A stretch of 64,000 nt of DNA from HGM04593 sp045533955 (GTDB lineage Bacteria > Bacteroidota > Bacteroidia > Bacteroidales > Bacteroidaceae), in contig JAZSIU010000011.1 in the NCBI GenBank assembly GCA_045533955.1, forward strand, positions 38,821 to 102,820, given 5' to 3'. This document shows positions 31,658 to 40,319 of this stretch, piece after piece. Under the pieces are notes generated by a model. That model saw only the letters and a program-made list of their open reading frames with translations. It was not told where the DNA came from and ran no database searches. Every line of letters starts with the position of its first letter. Position 1 is the first letter of the stretch. The position numbers and the translations under genes are program-made.

Positions 31658-32332
31658 TTATGCATTGTTGGCAAGTGCTTGCCAAAGGGTGTCATCGGGC
31701 ACCGGCGCTGTCACTGAAATGAGTTGATGCGACACCGGGTGTTCAAACTCTATATGTCGAGCCATTAGCGAAATACTCCCATCGGGGTTACTTCGTTTGT
31801 CACCATATTTCAAATCGCCTTTTATGGGGCAACCTATTGACGATAGTTGCACACGTATTTGATGTTTGCGACCGGTCATTAGGTTCACTTCAAGCAGATG
31901 ATAACGTTCGCTCGATGCAATATGACTATAGCTCAACCGAGCCTCTTTTGCTCCCGATTTAGGAGTGAGCGAAGCATATGACTTATTATTGCGTTCTACA
32001 GTTGTAATATAATGAGTGAGTATGTCTTCACTCTTCGGGGGGCGGTTGCGAGATATTGCCCAATAGGTTTTGTGTACCTGTCCGTTGCGAAACATATCGT
32101 TTAAGCGGCTCAATGCTTTAGATGTTTTAGCAAACACCACTACCCCACCCACCGGACGGTCGAGGCGATGCACTACCCCACAAAACACATTTCCCGGCTT
32201 ATTATATTTCTCTTTAATCCACGTTTTAAGCGTTTCGACCAATGGTTCATCACCGGTTTTATCTCCTTGCACAATCTCCCCGGGAGCTTTGTTGACTATT
32301 ATAATATGATTATCTTCGTACAGTATCTGCAT
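31658..32332 (-). CDS. RluA-family pseudouridine synthase
   Basis: 224 residues. Typical segments: ILYEDNHIIIVNKAPGEIVQ, then VHRLDRPVGGVVVFAKTSKA with the catalytic Asp in HRLDRP, and LMTGRKHQIRVQLSSIGCPIKGDLKYG. No S4 domain, so it is the short form. It isomerises uridines in rRNA or tRNA; the exact site cannot be read from sequence. The start lies 8 bases after the membrane protein gene stop, so it is probably transcribed with it. Confidence 0.92.
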   Translation of the reverse strand: MQILYEDNHIIIVNKAPGEIVQGDKTGDEPLVETLKTWIKEKYNKPGNVFCGVVHRLDRPVGGVVVFAKTSKALSRLNDMFRNGQVHKTYWAISRNRPPKSEDILTHYITTVERNNKSYASLTPKSGAKEARLSYSHIASSERYHLLEVNLMTGRKHQIRVQLSSIGCPIKGDLKYGDKRSNPDGSISLMARHIEFEHPVSHQLISVTAPVPDDTLWQALANNA

Positions 32333-32340
32333 ATATTACA

Positions 32341-34011
32341 TTATTTAGAACATTCAGGTTTTATATCAACTACACTTCTCATTGGAGTTATTCTTATCGC
32401 TAAAAATCTACGTGAATTATAAATTACTTCATTGATTTCAGTCACAGACTCGTTTAACGAATATGACTCCGGTATCAACCATCGCTTAAATTTCACATGA
32501 AGGGGCGCTTCATCCGAAAAACTAACCGGATTATAACAATACTGAAATATATCATTATCATCAACTGAGTCAGCATATGCCCATGCATAATTACATCCAT
32601 CAATTGAATAAAATGGTCCTGAAAATTTGGTTTTATTATCTTTTATATACTCACTAAAATTAGATATTAATTCATAATCTACTGAAGTAATTGGCACTAA
32701 TCGTTTTTTTCTATGAGAATAATACAATTCCAATGTCTCCTTATGAAATTTAAAACCTGGATTATCTCCAATTTCAAGTTCAAAATGCCTTATATAGGGA
32801 TTAATAAATGCCCCATAGTCCTTATAATCATATATCGCAATGCCATCTTCCGACTCTACATATTGAGTTATGAATTTATCTTGATACCCATTTTCTTCAA
32901 TAGTCGCATAACAAATAGCACTTTGATGCACAACAAACACTAATGTTAAGGCTACACAAATCGGTTTTATGAATTTTATGAACTTCGTATAATTAACATT
33001 CGCTGTTTTAATCAAGTTAATTATAAGAATAAGAGAATATAATTCTACTGCAACATATGACCGATTTGGAACAGTTCCTAATCCCAATACAAACAACAAT
33101 GATACAACAAAAAGACCAATTAATATACTATTATTGCTAACAAATTGCTTTAAATTTATAAGATGCTTCTTACTCATATATATTATTAATCCAACCATTA
33201 TGGGCAACATTTTAATTGCAAGTGGATTACGTTTTAAATATGCCCAAAATTCGCTATCTAATGTTCCATTCTGTATTCTTAGAAAATTACCGGGAGCAAA
33301 AACTAAAAACGCAGACCCAATCCACAATGGAATAAAGATCGATGCTACTTTATATGAAAATTTCTTATAGTTATAACAATAGTAAATAAATGACACGGCT
33401 GACAATGATACTGAAAAAATTTCGTGCGACCAACCTGCAACTAGCCCAACTATTGGCATCAATATTAATAAGACCTTTGAATTTATAGTGTCATTTATTA
33501 TTTTATTCCAAAAATATAGTACACTTAATGTAAAACATATTGGCCATAAATAATTTAATGAATAATTAATTGATGTCCATAAATTCGTAGGTTCCGGAAA
33601 AAAACACAAAAAAACGACTATTGTAAATATCCAATAAATATACCTATCTAACCGCTTAAATGTTATTTTCACAAATAAAAATACCGTAAAAATAAATACT
33701 AACGTATTAAAAAAATAAAATATCTCAACACTAGCAATTCCCGAAAAGAAATGCTCAATTGCATGAACAATTGATCTTCCATTAACTCTATTATAATGAT
33801 TGATTTGGGATTCTAATATATCTGAAAATGTTTTTATTTCTCTAATTTCATAGTTTGTATTGAAATCTTCTTCACAAACATAAAAATACATTATCTCATC
33901 ACCTATTAAATTTCTATTTATAGAACGTAAATAGAAAAAAATGCTGGTGAGAATTAGCAATAAAACAATATATGCTTTTGGATTCTTAAATATATCTTTC
34001 AATTGTTTCAT
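32341..34011 (-). CDS. Polytopic membrane protein, DUF6056/GT-C type
   Basis: 556 residues with about 10-12 membrane segments and a C-terminal soluble part (about 400-556). The pattern of an early acidic loop (RNLIGDEIMYFYVCEED) and multiple TMs fits GT-C fold glycosyltransferases such as those that use polyprenyl-phosphate sugars. The adjacent upstream gene encodes the GtrB-type enzyme that makes such donors, 20 bases away, which strengthens this reading. It probably transfers a sugar to a surface glycan. More AT-rich than its neighbours, as is common for glycan genes. Confidence 0.65.
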   Translation of the reverse strand: MKQLKDIFKNPKAYIVLLLILTSIFFYLRSINRNLIGDEIMYFYVCEEDFNTNYEIREIKTFSDILESQINHYNRVNGRSIVHAIEHFFSGIASVEIFYFFNTLVFIFTVFLFVKITFKRLDRYIYWIFTIVVFLCFFPEPTNLWTSINYSLNYLWPICFTLSVLYFWNKIINDTINSKVLLILMPIVGLVAGWSHEIFSVSLSAVSFIYYCYNYKKFSYKVASIFIPLWIGSAFLVFAPGNFLRIQNGTLDSEFWAYLKRNPLAIKMLPIMVGLIIYMSKKHLINLKQFVSNNSILIGLFVVSLLFVLGLGTVPNRSYVAVELYSLILIINLIKTANVNYTKFIKFIKPICVALTLVFVVHQSAICYATIEENGYQDKFITQYVESEDGIAIYDYKDYGAFINPYIRHFELEIGDNPGFKFHKETLELYYSHRKKRLVPITSVDYELISNFSEYIKDNKTKFSGPFYSIDGCNYAWAYADSVDDNDIFQYCYNPVSFSDEAPLHVKFKRWLIPESYSLNESVTEINEVIYNSRRFLAIRITPMRSVVDIKPECSK

Positions 34012-34031
34012 TACATATTATTACAATTGTT

Positions 34032-34970
34032 TTACTTTTTACTTTCCCCGTCAATTTCTCGAATAAAATACGCCGGGCGATTTTTCGTTTCATTGAATAT
34101 ACGGCCTATGTATTCACCTATTATACCTAATGAAAGAAGTTGCACTCCTCCAAGGAATAGCATTACTACCATAATTGTGGGATATCCCGCTACAGGGTCA
34201 CCAACCGCAATGGCCTTTATCAAAACAAATAACATATATATAAAAGCACATAATGATACTACTAAACCCATTACTGTAGCAATTTTAAGCGGAGAAGTAG
34301 TGTGAGATGTGAGACCTTCAATAGCCAGATTAAACAACTTAAAATAACTCCACTTTGTGTCTCCCGCAACTCTGTCATCTTGTTCAAATGTAAATTCTTT
34401 CTTCTTGAATCCTATCCATTGAAACATACCCTTGGTATAGCGTTGCGACTCACGCATTGAACATAATGCGTCAATACATATGCGATCTAAAAGGCGGAAA
34501 TCACCTACGTTTTGAAGTATTGACACATTTGTAGTTCTTTGCAATAGTTTATAGTATAATAATGACAACTTACGTCGCAACCACGGTTCGTTTCCACGAT
34601 CGTTTCTTTTGCCATATATATCGTCGTAACCATCTTCCCATAATTTTAGCATTTGCGGGATAACCTCAGGTGGGTGTTGAAGGTCGGCATCCATTATCAC
34701 CATGCAATCACCTGTAACATTGTCGAAGCCGGCAAGCATAGCTGTTTCTTTACCAAAATTACGCGAAAGGTCTATATAACGAAAACGCTTGTCGCGAAGT
34801 CGCATTTGCTTTACCAAGCATAGACTATTGTCGGTACTCCCATCGTTTATCAACATCACTTCCCATTGATAATTATCGTTACTGTCAATCAGCAATTGCA
34901 AGCGCTCGAAAAGCGAGGGCAACACATCTTGCTCGTTGTAAAAAGGAATTAATATTGATACTTTTTTCAT
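34032..34970 (-). CDS. GtrB/DPM1-like polyprenyl-phosphate glycosyltransferase
   Basis: 312 residues. GT2 domain: SILIPFYNEQDVLPSLFERL, LINDGSTDNS, CMVIMDADLQHPPEVIP (the DxD), and RDKRFRYIDLSRNFGKETAML. Two C-terminal membrane helices (about 230-255 and 265-290) are followed by the NETKNRPAYFI motif of the family. It should transfer a sugar from a nucleotide donor to polyprenyl phosphate at the inner membrane. Promoter TAACTTTG upstream; it heads the cluster with the membrane transferase, RluA-family and fmt genes. Confidence 0.92.
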   Translation of the reverse strand: MKKVSILIPFYNEQDVLPSLFERLQLLIDSNDNYQWEVMLINDGSTDNSLCLVKQMRLRDKRFRYIDLSRNFGKETAMLAGFDNVTGDCMVIMDADLQHPPEVIPQMLKLWEDGYDDIYGKRNDRGNEPWLRRKLSLLYYKLLQRTTNVSILQNVGDFRLLDRICIDALCSMRESQRYTKGMFQWIGFKKKEFTFEQDDRVAGDTKWSYFKLFNLAIEGLTSHTTSPLKIATVMGLVVSLCAFIYMLFVLIKAIAVGDPVAGYPTIMVVMLFLGGVQLLSLGIIGEYIGRIFNETKNRPAYFIREIDGESKK

Positions 34971-35009
34971 TGCAATCTACAATAGTGATTAGTAAAAGAG
35001 TTTAAGCTA

Positions 35010-35017
35010 CAAAGTTA
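35010..35017 (-). promoter_or_regulatory. -7 box of the glycosyltransferase cluster
   Basis: Minus-strand TAACTTTG, 40 bases upstream of the GtrB-like ATG at 34970. Confidence 0.6.
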
Positions 35018-35032
35018 ATTAAATTTATATAC

Positions 35033-35068
35033 AAAAAAAAGTGCCCCAATTTAAATTGAGGCACTTTT
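35033..35068. terminator. Terminator of the DUF3332 gene
   Basis: GTGCCCCAATTT (35041-35052) and AAATTGAGGCAC (35053-35064), one mismatch, flanked by A8 and T4; on the minus strand the U-run is long. It ends 26 bases past the DUF3332 stop. Confidence 0.8.
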
Positions 35069-35093
35069 ATCACTTGTTCAATTTATTGTAATC

Positions 35094-35639
35094 TTATTTG
35101 AGTGCAAATTGTGAAGATGTAACTTTACCTTGATAAGCCCACACTCCTTCTTGAGTTAGTTCAACCACTTCATATCCACCATTTACTGAAGGAACTTTTA
35201 CGTGAGTATCATCGATAAACGTCATAATTTTGTAAGTTTCACCATTAGCTGTAACGCTCCAAGTTTGTTCTTCTTGGTCGAAATCAAGACGTACTACACT
35301 TCCGTCATTTTCACTTGTGATAGTGTAACCCTTTCCGTCACATTCCACAATGTAACGTCCATCTTGTCCTTCTATAACCTTCTTACCTTGTGCCAACGCA
35401 TTGTTTCCGCTCCAGAATTCAATTGAGTTGAGCACTAAAATATCAGCGAGAGCAGCAACTTCGTATACAGGCACTACCCAAAATGCGAAGAACACTACTT
35501 CATTAACAAATTTATTTCCAATTGACTTATTCCAATCAAGCAACTTGTTAGTCAAAGAGAAGCTTCCAATACATGATGTGGTCAATAACGAACCTGCTAA
35601 AGCCACAACTAAAGCTACACTTAAATATTTCTTCTTCAT
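35094..35639 (-). CDS. DUF3332 family lipoprotein
   Basis: 181 residues from the ATG at 35639 (MKKKYLSVALVVALAGSLLT); the frame extends 15 codons but the signal peptide fixes the start. Lipobox LTTSC. The segment SFSLTNKLLDWNKSIGNKFVNEVVFFAFWVVPVYEV is the DUF3332 hallmark, with a second hydrophobic stretch (about 55-80). The C-terminal half is beta-rich. Function unknown. -7 box TATATTTG at plus 35682-35689 (minus strand). Confidence 0.88.
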   Translation of the reverse strand: MKKKYLSVALVVALAGSLLTTSCIGSFSLTNKLLDWNKSIGNKFVNEVVFFAFWVVPVYEVAALADILVLNSIEFWSGNNALAQGKKVIEGQDGRYIVECDGKGYTITSENDGSVVRLDFDQEEQTWSVTANGETYKIMTFIDDTHVKVPSVNGGYEVVELTQEGVWAYQGKVTSSQFALK

Positions 35640-35681
35640 AATCAAAAACATTAAAAGGTTAGTAATTTCTTTATTCCACCA

Positions 35682-35689
35682 CAAATATA
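35682..35689 (-). promoter_or_regulatory. -7 box of the DUF3332 gene
   Basis: Minus-strand TATATTTG, 43 bases upstream of the ATG at 35639. Confidence 0.6.
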
Positions 35690-35772
35690 ATACATTTATA
35701 TAACATTACAAAAGAACTTTTAGTTTACATTTTATATAAAAAACATAACTATGTTAAGATACATAATACATA

Positions 35773-36939
35773 TCAATATTCAAAAGTCCCTTTTTCAGAA
35801 ATTATTGTAAGATGATTTTTTTCTGCATCTTCAACCCTACCAATGATACGGGCAGGAATTCCCCATGATTCAGAAATTTCGATTACTCGTTGAGCATCTT
35901 CGGGTGCGAGATATATTTCCATGCGGTGCCCCATATTAAACACTTTATACATCTCAGCCCAATCTGTGCCCGACTCACGGCTTATCAAATCGAATAATGG
36001 AGGAATTGGGAATAAATTATCTTTGATTACATGTTTATTTTCAACAAAGTGCATCACTTTTGTTTGAGCGCCACCTGAGCAGTGAACCATTCCGTGAACT
36101 TTATTGCGCATTTCATCGAGCAACGCTTTAATAACCGGAGCATAAGTGCGTGTAGGAGAGAGAACGAGCTTTCCGGCATTTATAGGAGCGCCCTCAACCT
36201 CATCGGTCAACCCTACCGAGCCTGAATATACTAATTCTTGAGGCACAGCAGCGTCATATGTTTCGGGATATTTTTCAGCAACAGATTTATTAAACACATC
36301 ATGACGAGCCGATGTCAAACCATTGCTACCCATACCTCCGTTATATTCTTTTTCATATGTTGCTTGTCCATAAGAAGCAAGGCCTACAATCACATCACCA
36401 CCTTTGATATTAGCATTATTGATTACATCACTACGTTTCATGCGACAAGTAACAGTGCTATCAACGATGATAGTGCGCACGAGGTCGCCCACATCGGCTG
36501 TTTCGCCTCCGGTTGAATAAACACTCACTCCCATTTCGCGCAATTCGGCAAGCAATTCTTCGGTACCATTGATAATTGCAGCTATAACCTCTCCGGGAAT
36601 AAGGTGCTTGTTACGACCAATGGTTGATGACACAAGAATATTATCTGTAGCACCTACACATAGCAAATCGTCGATATTCATAATCAAAGCGTCTTGCGCA
36701 ATGCCTTTCCACACACTCAAATCGCCTGTTTCTTTCCAATAGGCATAGGCCAATGATGATTTTGTACCTGCTCCATCGGCGTGCATTATATTACAATATT
36801 CTTCGTCTCCTCCCAATATATCAGGGATGATTTTACAAAATGCTTTAGGATATAACCCTTTGTCCACGTTCTTTATCGCGTTGTGGACATCTTCTTTTGA
36901 GGCCGATACGCCTCGCATATTATAACGTTGATCACTCAT
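35773..36939 (-). CDS. purM: Phosphoribosylformylglycinamidine cyclo-ligase
   Basis: 388 residues. PurM features: YNMRGVSASKEDVHNAIK, IMHADGAGTKSSLAY (the ATP-binding segment), IAQDALIMNIDDLLCVGA, the STGGETADVGDLVRT loop, and MVHCSGGAQTKVMHF. It closes the imidazole ring of AIR in purine synthesis. A little longer than the enterobacterial protein, as usual in Bacteroidota. Its start lies 21 bases after the cdsA stop, in the same direction. Confidence 0.95.
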   Translation of the reverse strand: MSDQRYNMRGVSASKEDVHNAIKNVDKGLYPKAFCKIIPDILGGDEEYCNIMHADGAGTKSSLAYAYWKETGDLSVWKGIAQDALIMNIDDLLCVGATDNILVSSTIGRNKHLIPGEVIAAIINGTEELLAELREMGVSVYSTGGETADVGDLVRTIIVDSTVTCRMKRSDVINNANIKGGDVIVGLASYGQATYEKEYNGGMGSNGLTSARHDVFNKSVAEKYPETYDAAVPQELVYSGSVGLTDEVEGAPINAGKLVLSPTRTYAPVIKALLDEMRNKVHGMVHCSGGAQTKVMHFVENKHVIKDNLFPIPPLFDLISRESGTDWAEMYKVFNMGHRMEIYLAPEDAQRVIEISESWGIPARIIGRVEDAEKNHLTIISEKGTFEY

Positions 36940-36960
36940 ATATATTTAGTTTTACTATTT

Positions 36961-37797
36961 TCAAAAAATAACAGATAATAGAAATATTAAAACAACTGAT
37001 GCCGGAAGAACAAATAACAATGAATCTATGCGATCGAGAATTCCACCATGACCCGGGATTAGATTTCCCGAATCTTTAACACCTAAACTACGTTTAAACA
37101 TCGATTCCACTAAGTCGCCAAATGTAGCGAATATCGACACTACAATTCCCAACAATGCACATGCATATGCACTATCTAACTCATTTTGTGTCTCAAATCC
37201 CAAGCTATAATATACGACACCGGCGATAGCTGAGAAAAGCATTCCTCCCCAAAATCCTTCCCACGATTTTTTAGGCGAAATGCGCTCAAACAACCGATGT
37301 TTGCCCATTGTACACCCAACAAGATATGCTCCTGTATCGTTAAGCCAAATCATTATAAATAATAATAACAACAACTGTTGAGAATATTCATATATAACAA
37401 TCATAGCAAACATTGGCAACACAATATATACTAATGCCATAAGCGAATAGGCTATACTTTTTATTGGATTCTCTTTGCTATTATATAACTGAATAATAGG
37501 TCGTGATAGCAAATAAATACATGACAACCCTATTAATACCATTCCACAAATATCGACGCCACACACCATGCACATGGCAATAAGAGTAATCGCAAGGGTC
37601 AACACAATCACATCTAGCCACAATACAAACTTCGAGCCTTCAGGCTTAGTCATCACAAGAAATTCTCGTGTAGCCAAGAATGTCAATAAGGCACATAACC
37701 CCACAAAGGCATATTTAGAAGTCATTATACCTAAAACGATTATCAATACATATACAAAACCTGACAAGGCTCGAGTTATAAAATTTTTTATATCCAT
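36961..37797 (-). CDS. cdsA: Phosphatidate cytidylyltransferase
   Basis: 278 residues with about eight membrane segments. The C-terminal signature KRSLGVKDSGNLIPGHGGILDRIDSLLFVLP is present, with the preceding NDTGAYLVGCTMGKHRLFERISPKKSWEG. It makes CDP-diacylglycerol from phosphatidic acid and CTP in the inner membrane. Co-directional with purM. Confidence 0.96.
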   Translation of the reverse strand: MDIKNFITRALSGFVYVLIIVLGIMTSKYAFVGLCALLTFLATREFLVMTKPEGSKFVLWLDVIVLTLAITLIAMCMVCGVDICGMVLIGLSCIYLLSRPIIQLYNSKENPIKSIAYSLMALVYIVLPMFAMIVIYEYSQQLLLLLFIMIWLNDTGAYLVGCTMGKHRLFERISPKKSWEGFWGGMLFSAIAGVVYYSLGFETQNELDSAYACALLGIVVSIFATFGDLVESMFKRSLGVKDSGNLIPGHGGILDRIDSLLFVLPASVVLIFLLSVIF

Positions 37798-38049
37798 TTC
37801 TTCGTATAGGGAATTTATACAAATTCCACAAATTAATTAAACTTTAGTTAATGGGAAACATTCTTTTAATTTCCACACAAATACTTCGTTTTATTGTGTG
37901 ATTTGCTTAAGTGAAACAGCATTTCCATATTTGAATAATCGGCTCAAATAAACTTCACAAATATTCACCAAGTAACTTATCGAAGTTCCCTTTATTTATT
38001 CAACAAACAAAAATAACACATTTTTTTTACATATAGGCAGTATTATCGT
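37798..38049. other. Intergenic gap, nothing clear
   Basis: 252 AT-rich bases between cdsA and the first subtilase gene. No convincing -7 box, hairpin or ORF was seen; the promoter of cdsA should lie here. Confidence 0.5.
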
Positions 38050-40230
38050 TTATTTTATCAAAATACGCTCCAACGAAGTCCCTTTCGAGTGTTTTACCTT
38101 AATGATATACACCCCTGGGGCCGATACGCTCATATCAACATATGATGTAGACGATAAAAGCACTTTCTTACCATCGGTTGAATACACTTCAACACTCTCA
38201 ATCTCACATTGTGGCACTTCAACAACAAATTGACGCTCACCAATATATGTAAAAATGGGGTTAATCTCAGCATCAACCAACACATCTCCCACTCCTCCGC
38301 GTTTCAACACCTCTTTTAGTCCGGCATATGCTTCAATATTTCCTGCGCCCCATTGCGAATTGGGAAAATCAGGATAATCGGTACTAGCTGTTGACTGCGC
38401 TATCTCAATCACATCTTGAACCGTTAGAGAAGAATCGGCTTCAAGCCAACACGCTACCACTCCGGCAACATGGGGCGACGACATCGACGTCCCGCACTCC
38501 GAAATCCAATAATATCCCTTTCCATCAACCATTGTTTTTGCTGCCAACGAGCCTAATGTCGACACACTTAATCTACTCACAAAATGCGAATTTATCGACG
38601 ATACAATCATATTACCGGGAGCACAAATATGAGGCAATTGTCGGCCATCATCAAGGGTTCCATAACTAGAAAAATCAGCCACTGTGCCTACATTAAAACC
38701 ATATTTAGACACACTTCCGTCAACCTGTGGCGCAGTGTTTCGAGAATTACTTGCTCCCACCACAAAAACATTTTCTCCACATGCCAAGTCTGAGATAGAA
38801 CGTTGCGATGTGCCCATCGTAAATCCTTCGACGCCTAGCGAATTAAAAATCAACCTAGTGCCATCGGCATAAGCGTCAATATGCATGCCGGCTTGTGCCC
38901 GAGTAATAAACCCTATACAATATCTCCCAAGACGCCCCGACGTGTCAAGTTGATTATTTTTTACATCAACCGTTGCATAAACATTATATCTATTATTTTC
39001 AAGATTAAGTGATGAATATATCCTAACTGAGCCTGTCAAGCCACTTTCAAACAACGGAATGGAAACATCATTATCAGTTGCTAATGCCGACGAAGAAATA
39101 CCCCACGATGATGCGCCTCCCGACATGGAGCCTATAAAGGGAGAGGTATAAACAAACTCTTTGGTTTCCCTATCATATATTGTGAGAGCCACCATAAACT
39201 CACGACTGTCGCTGCTCCACAAATCTATAGCCCCGCGCAATTCAATGCCACACACCTTAGGATTATCATATACAAACGTTTTCATCTCATCTCCGTCATT
39301 AACGGCGTCAAAAGGAATATACACCTGTTTATTACCCTCATTGCCGGCCGATAGGCAAACAATAGCCTCTTTGCCCAACAATCCAAGATATTGATTAAAC
39401 AACGAAGTGCCATCATGTGGACCAAGATAATAACCTAACGACATATTTATCACTGCAGGCACACCTTTACTTTTTGCATATTTTACAACATCTTCTGCCC
39501 CGGCAAGTATCGACATGTCATATAGCGAGCTAGTTGTTGCTACAATATCAGCTCCCGGAGCAACTCCCCAATATGGCATCTCCCTATAACCGCCTGCCAA
39601 TATCCCTGCAACATGAGTCGCGTGCCACTCAGTGGTATCGGCAAATTGTAACATTTCTTGAGGCGTGGTCATGTCATACTTTAACGCATGCAACTCATCG
39701 TAATGAACAAATCTCATCAATCGTCCATCCCTAAAATTGGGATGAGACGGGTCAAATCCGGTATCGGAAAATCCCACAACAACACCATTCCCGTCATATG
39801 ATTGTGGCAAGTCAACTCCTTGCTGAGTCAAATTCACATTTGTCATTTTTCGTGCCTCATCAAGAGTTAACGACATTGGCGCAGATAAGCTCATCCTGTT
39901 AACCAATGGCAACCGCGACACCGCATCAAGCTGACTATAAGGAATACATGCCAACAAAAAATTCTCACGCCGATGCATTATTACCGTGCCCAATGCTTCC
40001 AATTCATCTATCACCGTATCATTTGACAATTTAATTATAACCGGGTAATATATTTCATCATTTTCCGTCACTTGCGATTTTAGTCCTTTGTTGTCGTCCA
40101 AATTAACAACAATAGGCATCCCTCCTCCCTTTATCGACTCCATTATGGCACGGCTACGATTGTCGAGTGGCGTAGAGGGCTTAGCTACAAACGCAATAAG
40201 CACAAATAACGACAGTAATATCTTTCTCAT
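38050..40230 (-). CDS. S8 subtilase with T9SS type A sorting domain
   Basis: 726 residues from the ATG at 40230 (MRKILLSLFVLIAFVAKPS). A propeptide-like region (about 55-115) precedes the catalytic domain: Asp in VVGFSDTGFDPSHPNF, His in WHATHVAGILAGG, oxyanion Asn in LSAGNEGN, Ser in CGTSMSSPHVAGVVA. The last 80 residues form the type IX sorting domain (VEVYSTDGKKVL, SAPGVYIIKVKHSKGTSLERILIK). It should be secreted across the outer membrane and cleave proteins at the surface or outside. It sits directly downstream of a second, diverged subtilase in the same direction. Confidence 0.93.
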   Translation of the reverse strand: MRKILLSLFVLIAFVAKPSTPLDNRSRAIMESIKGGGMPIVVNLDDNKGLKSQVTENDEIYYPVIIKLSNDTVIDELEALGTVIMHRRENFLLACIPYSQLDAVSRLPLVNRMSLSAPMSLTLDEARKMTNVNLTQQGVDLPQSYDGNGVVVGFSDTGFDPSHPNFRDGRLMRFVHYDELHALKYDMTTPQEMLQFADTTEWHATHVAGILAGGYREMPYWGVAPGADIVATTSSLYDMSILAGAEDVVKYAKSKGVPAVINMSLGYYLGPHDGTSLFNQYLGLLGKEAIVCLSAGNEGNKQVYIPFDAVNDGDEMKTFVYDNPKVCGIELRGAIDLWSSDSREFMVALTIYDRETKEFVYTSPFIGSMSGGASSWGISSSALATDNDVSIPLFESGLTGSVRIYSSLNLENNRYNVYATVDVKNNQLDTSGRLGRYCIGFITRAQAGMHIDAYADGTRLIFNSLGVEGFTMGTSQRSISDLACGENVFVVGASNSRNTAPQVDGSVSKYGFNVGTVADFSSYGTLDDGRQLPHICAPGNMIVSSINSHFVSRLSVSTLGSLAAKTMVDGKGYYWISECGTSMSSPHVAGVVACWLEADSSLTVQDVIEIAQSTASTDYPDFPNSQWGAGNIEAYAGLKEVLKRGGVGDVLVDAEINPIFTYIGERQFVVEVPQCEIESVEVYSTDGKKVLLSSTSYVDMSVSAPGVYIIKVKHSKGTSLERILIK

Positions 40231-40263
40231 TTTTGTCAATTCAATTTTTTACAAAAATAAGAA

Positions 40264-40298
40264 AAAAGCCATTATCAGGCAACCCGATAATGGCTTTT
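40264..40298 (-). terminator. Terminator between the two subtilase genes
   Basis: AAAAGCCATTATC (40264-40276) and GATAATGGCTTTT (40286-40298), perfect 13-bp arms with a 9-base loop. A -7-like box TATTTTTG for the downstream subtilase lies at plus 40252-40259 (minus strand), so the two genes are separately transcribed. Confidence 0.85.
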
Positions 40299-40319
40299 AT
40301 TCTTTATGAAATGTGAAGA